A program made the position numbers and the translations under genes. From contig CAYWTM010000130.1 of the NCBI GenBank assembly GCA_964460185.1, positions 1-8,677 on the forward strand: a stretch of 8,677 bases of DNA, read 5' to 3'. The DNA comes from JAVJPJ01 sp040217295. GTDB lineage: Bacteria > Pseudomonadota > Alphaproteobacteria > Rhodobacterales > Rhodobacteraceae. Under the pieces are notes generated by a model, which saw nothing but the letters and a program-made list of their open reading frames with translations, searched no databases and had not been told where the DNA came from. How positions within the stretch are numbered: the stretch's first letter is position 1; each line of letters starts with the position of its first letter. Below, in pieces: positions 7,074 to 8,677 of the stretch.

Positions 7074-7098
7074 AAAAACCAAAACCTGCTGGTTTTTT
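7074..7098. terminator. A/T-rich hairpin with T-tail, possible terminator or attenuator
   Basis: AAAAACCA (7074-7081) pairs perfectly with TGGTTTTT (7090-7097) across an 8-base loop, and the T-run ends at 7098. An alternative stem AAAACC/GGTTTT (7081-7086 with 7091-7096) uses the same right arm, so the two folds exclude each other. Because the left arm is A-rich and the right arm T-rich, the structure looks terminator-like on both strands. The stem has only 3 G-C pairs, so termination would be weak. On the minus strand it would lie in the gpsA leader. Confidence 0.4.
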
Positions 7099-7133
7099 AG
7101 GCTGCCTGCCTCGAAATTCTGCCCCAAGAGAAT

Positions 7134-7163
7134 ACATTAGCGACAAAATAGTGTCGTTTTTTG
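7134..7163. repeat. Inverted pair of the 12-base motif, candidate operator sites 3 and 4
   Basis: Site 3 reads TGTCGCTAATGT on the minus strand (7145-7134) and matches each of sites 1 and 2 at 10 of 12 positions. Site 4 on the plus strand (7152-7163) is weaker, sharing TGTCG and 9 of 12 bases with site 1. The two face away from each other as the palindrome CGACA-6-TGTCG (7141-7156), immediately upstream of the galU -35 element, where an activator or repressor could act. A T-run follows the palindrome, so a weak hairpin is an alternative reading. Confidence 0.5.
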
Positions 7164-7172
7164 ACTATTCAA
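7145..7172 (-). promoter_or_regulatory. Possible overlapping promoter for the gpsA-phosphatase-ggpS operon
   Basis: On the minus strand TTGAAT (7172-7167) and TATTTT (7150-7145) lie 16 bases apart. The -35 sits inside the galU promoter spacer, so the two RNA polymerases could not bind at once. The elements are moderate matches in an A/T-rich patch, so this is tentative. Confidence 0.3.
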
Positions 7173-7189
7173 GAAAGGCCCTACATAAT
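7161..7189 (+). promoter_or_regulatory. Sigma70-like promoter of galU
   Basis: TTGACT (7161-7166) and CATAAT (7184-7189) each match the consensus at 5 of 6 bases and are separated by 17 bases. Transcription should begin near 7196, giving a short leader before the galU ATG at 7225. Confidence 0.65.
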
Positions 7190-7224
7190 TCTGCATTGCA
7201 GCAATTCAGTCAGGAGCACGTTCG

Positions 7225-8109
7225 ATGTCATCCCATGTACGCACTGCCATCTTTCCCGTTGCCGGTCTGGGGACCCGGTTTCTCCCCGCGACCAAGGCCA
7301 CCCCGAAAGAGTTGCTGCCAGTGATCGACACGCCCCTGATCCAATATGCCATCGATGAAGCACAAGATGCAGGCATCGAGCGCATGATCTTTGTCAGCCA
7401 CCCCTCGAAGGCCGCCATCGAGCGCCACGTGATGGACGATGCGCGCCTGCGCGCGGAGTTGAAAGCGCGCGGCAAAAAAAAGCTGGCCGACGCCTTGCAA
7501 GACGCGGCCTTTTGCCCGGTGCACGATGATGTGGTCTTCACGATGCAGGATAAGCCGCTGGGTCTTGGTCATGCAGTCCTGTGCGCGCGCGACTACGCCC
7601 TTCCCGGACCCGTTGCCGTCATCCTGCCCGATGACCTGATCCTCGGGGCGGGCTGCCTTGGTGAAATGATCGACGCCTACGCCAGGGGACCCTCCGGTCA
7701 CATGGTCGCGGCGATGACCGTGTCGGACGCGGACACAAGCAAATACGGCATATTGTCGGTGACCAGCCAAGAGGGCCGGGTGGTGAACGCTGACGGCATG
7801 GTCGAAAAGCCCGCGCCCGCGGCCGCCCCCTCCAGGGAAGCGGTGGTGGGACGCTACATTCTGGATCCCTCGATCTTCGAGGATCTGGCCACGCAGACGC
7901 CGGGCGCCGGGGGCGAGATCCAGTTGACCGATGCGATCGCCAGAGGCGTTGATCGCCTCGGACTGACCGGGTTCCGGTATTCGGGCACACGGTTCGATTG
8001 CGGGTCCAAGGCAGGCATGTTGCGCGCCACGTTGCACCTTGCGGCGCAGGATCCCGAATTCGCCGACGTTCTGGCGGAATTGCAGGTTCCCGCGCCTCGC
8101 GCAGCCTGA
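7225..8109 (+). CDS. galU: UTP--glucose-1-phosphate uridylyltransferase
   Basis: A 294-residue GalU that makes UDP-glucose from UTP and glucose-1-phosphate. The nucleotidyltransferase signature GLGTRFLPATKATPKE covers residues 14-29, with the essential R18 and K24. QDKPLGLGHA (108-117) binds the uridine/sugar phosphate, LPDDLI (134-139) holds the metal-site Asp, VEKP is at 193-196, GEIQLTDAI at 230-238 and FDCGSKAGML at 257-266. The length is normal for bacterial GalU, and glucose-1-phosphate thymidylyltransferases lack the long insertion seen here. The ATG at 7225 is preceded by CAGGAG with 8 bases spacing and by a good promoter. The gene is divergent from the gpsA-ggpS operon, which suggests linked control and a UDP-glucose supply for glucosylglycerol, though GalU also feeds cell-envelope polysaccharides. 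A run of eight A at 7474-7481 encodes part of KKK and is intact. Confidence 0.94.
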   Translation: MSSHVRTAIFPVAGLGTRFLPATKATPKELLPVIDTPLIQYAIDEAQDAGIERMIFVSHPSKAAIERHVMDDARLRAELKARGKKKLADALQDAAFCPVHDDVVFTMQDKPLGLGHAVLCARDYALPGPVAVILPDDLILGAGCLGEMIDAYARGPSGHMVAAMTVSDADTSKYGILSVTSQEGRVVNADGMVEKPAPAAAPSREAVVGRYILDPSIFEDLATQTPGAGGEIQLTDAIARGVDRLGLTGFRYSGTRFDCGSKAGMLRATLHLAAQDPEFADVLAELQVPAPRAA

Positions 8110-8346
8110 CCTGACGCGCAAGCCAGGCCGTTGCAGCGCCGTGTCGCCAGCCGATTTTCCTTGCGCAGGCCGCAGTATGGCGATCACGGCCAGGGATAGT
8201 CCTTGAAATGGGCTCGTCTTGCTGGCCTCGTGGTGTCATGCGCCTTGGGCATTGCCGCGCGATGATGCGTCGACCCACGGTAAATTGACTTGTTCTTTCG
8301 TCGGTCCGCCGTCTTGGTGCGCGGGTCCGACCACCGTGAGGCCATG
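8110..8346. other. Intergenic region between galU and the ThDP-enzyme gene
   Basis: This stretch of 237 bases shows no coding frame I can support. GCCTG (8104-8108) can pair with CAGGC (8124-8128) across a 15-base loop just at the galU stop, but no T-run follows, so it is not a convincing terminator. TTGACT at 8285-8290 resembles a -35 element but no matching -10 follows at 16-18 bases. GAGG at 8338-8341 is the ribosome-binding site of the next gene. Confidence 0.5.
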
Positions 8347-8677
8347 ATGACAGATCTTCCGCTGCGCACCGCCGACGTGCTTGCCCAAAGGCTTTTCGAT
8401 GCCGGTATCCGCCATGCGTTCGGCCTGCCCGGCGGCGAAGTGCTGACATTCGTCGATGCGTTGGGGCGCGCGGGCATAGACTTCGTGCTGGCACGGCACG
8501 AAAACGCCGCAGGTTTCATGGCCGAAGGCGTGCATCACGCCACCGGTGCGCCGGCGCTGCTGGTGGCAACAGTGGGGCCGGGCGCACTGAACGCCATCAA
8601 CGTCGTGGAAAATGCCCGTCAGGATCGGGTGCCGATGATCGTCGTCACCGGCGCGGTCGATGCCGACACCGCAGAAC
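8347..8677 (+). CDS. ThDP-dependent enzyme, acetolactate synthase-like superfamily, N-terminal part
   Basis: The first 110 codons of a thiamine-diphosphate enzyme are present and the rest lies beyond the window. The N-terminal pyrimidine-binding (PYR) domain is clear: GLPGGEVLTFVDAL (27-40), then RHENAAGFMAEG (50-61) with E52, the Glu that activates the ThDP aminopyrimidine, then VGPGALNAINVVENA (76-90), which is the GPG-x-x-N block, and DRVPMIVVTG (93-102). Full-length members have about 540-600 residues and include acetolactate synthase, glyoxylate carboligase, sulfoacetaldehyde acetyltransferase and several decarboxylases. The fragment does not identify the reaction. I chose ATG 8347 because GAGG lies 5 bases before it; ATG 8344 directly upstream is possible and adds one Met. 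The gene has a separate upstream region from galU and need not be functionally linked to it. Confidence 0.87.
   Translation, partial: MTDLPLRTADVLAQRLFDAGIRHAFGLPGGEVLTFVDALGRAGIDFVLARHENAAGFMAEGVHHATGAPALLVATVGPGALNAINVVENARQDRVPMIVVTGAVDADTAE

Larger units (their letters stand above)
6892..7224. other. Divergent gpsA-galU control region
   Basis: A stretch of 333 bases without a convincing gene lies between the divergent gpsA operon and galU. The part from 7074 to 7224 is visibly richer in A/T than the flanking genes. It holds the galU promoter, a possible minus-strand promoter, three close copies and one weaker copy of a 12-base motif, a TGCTGC/GCAGCA hairpin at 7017-7032 with a 4-base loop, and a T-tailed hairpin at 7074-7098. 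A gpsA transcript starting near 7138 would carry a leader of about 245 bases containing both hairpins. Confidence 0.7.

Noticed and set aside
7474..7481. Run of eight A inside galU as a possible frameshift or slippage site
   Set aside because: The reading frame is intact on both sides and encodes a plausible Lys-rich surface turn; nothing suggests programmed slippage.
8104..8128. GCCTG/CAGGC inverted repeat after galU as a terminator
   Set aside because: The stem is only 5 pairs, the loop is 15 bases and no T-run follows.
7228..8187. Minus-strand open frame of 319 codons opposite galU
   Set aside because: It is antisense to galU, has no motif, and is best explained by codon bias.
7619..8494. 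Minus-strand open frame of 291 codons spanning the end of galU and the ThDP-enzyme start
   Set aside because: The translation is dominated by Arg, Pro and Ser, and it crosses two genes with strong family evidence on the other strand.

Overview
The window is GC-rich, densely packed DNA that looks like an alphaproteobacterial chromosome, most likely a marine Rhodobacterales (roseobacter-type) organism. That assignment is inferred from codon bias, short ATGA gene overlaps and the character of the proteins; there is no rRNA or other marker gene to prove it. I see no mobile element, tRNA, rRNA or CRISPR array.

Left third (1-3458): a probable catabolic locus for an unidentified organic acid. On the minus strand, in transcription order, lie a 3' remnant of an Asp/Glu racemase / maleate isomerase / arylmalonate decarboxylase-type gene (2410-2177), an intact MmgE/PrpD-family gene (2180-840) and a D-2-hydroxyacid dehydrogenase (847 to beyond base 1). 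Each overlaps the next by 4-8 bases, so this was built as one operon. Divergent to it, on the plus strand, is a fumarylacetoacetate hydrolase-family gene (2616-3458). The racemase-like gene has lost its first two thirds, and the break lies at the divergent junction.

Centre and right (3474-8109): an apparent compatible-solute module for glucosylglycerol. A minus-strand operon encodes GpsA (sn-glycerol-3-phosphate from DHAP), a HAD-IIB sugar phosphatase and a GT20 glucosyltransferase that resembles cyanobacterial glucosylglycerol-phosphate synthase (GgpS) much more than OtsA. Divergently transcribed from the same 333-base intergenic region is galU (UDP-glucose pyrophosphorylase). Together they could provide acceptor (G3P), possibly donor (UDP-glucose), the condensation and the dephosphorylation: G3P + NDP-glucose -> glucosylglycerol-phosphate -> glucosylglycerol. 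The shared intergenic region holds a good sigma70-like galU promoter, a possible overlapping promoter for the gpsA operon, three close copies of a 12-base motif (TGTCGCwwATGk) plus a weaker fourth copy, and two hairpins.

Right edge (8347-8677): the first 110 codons of a ThDP-dependent enzyme of the acetolactate synthase superfamily, cut by the window end.
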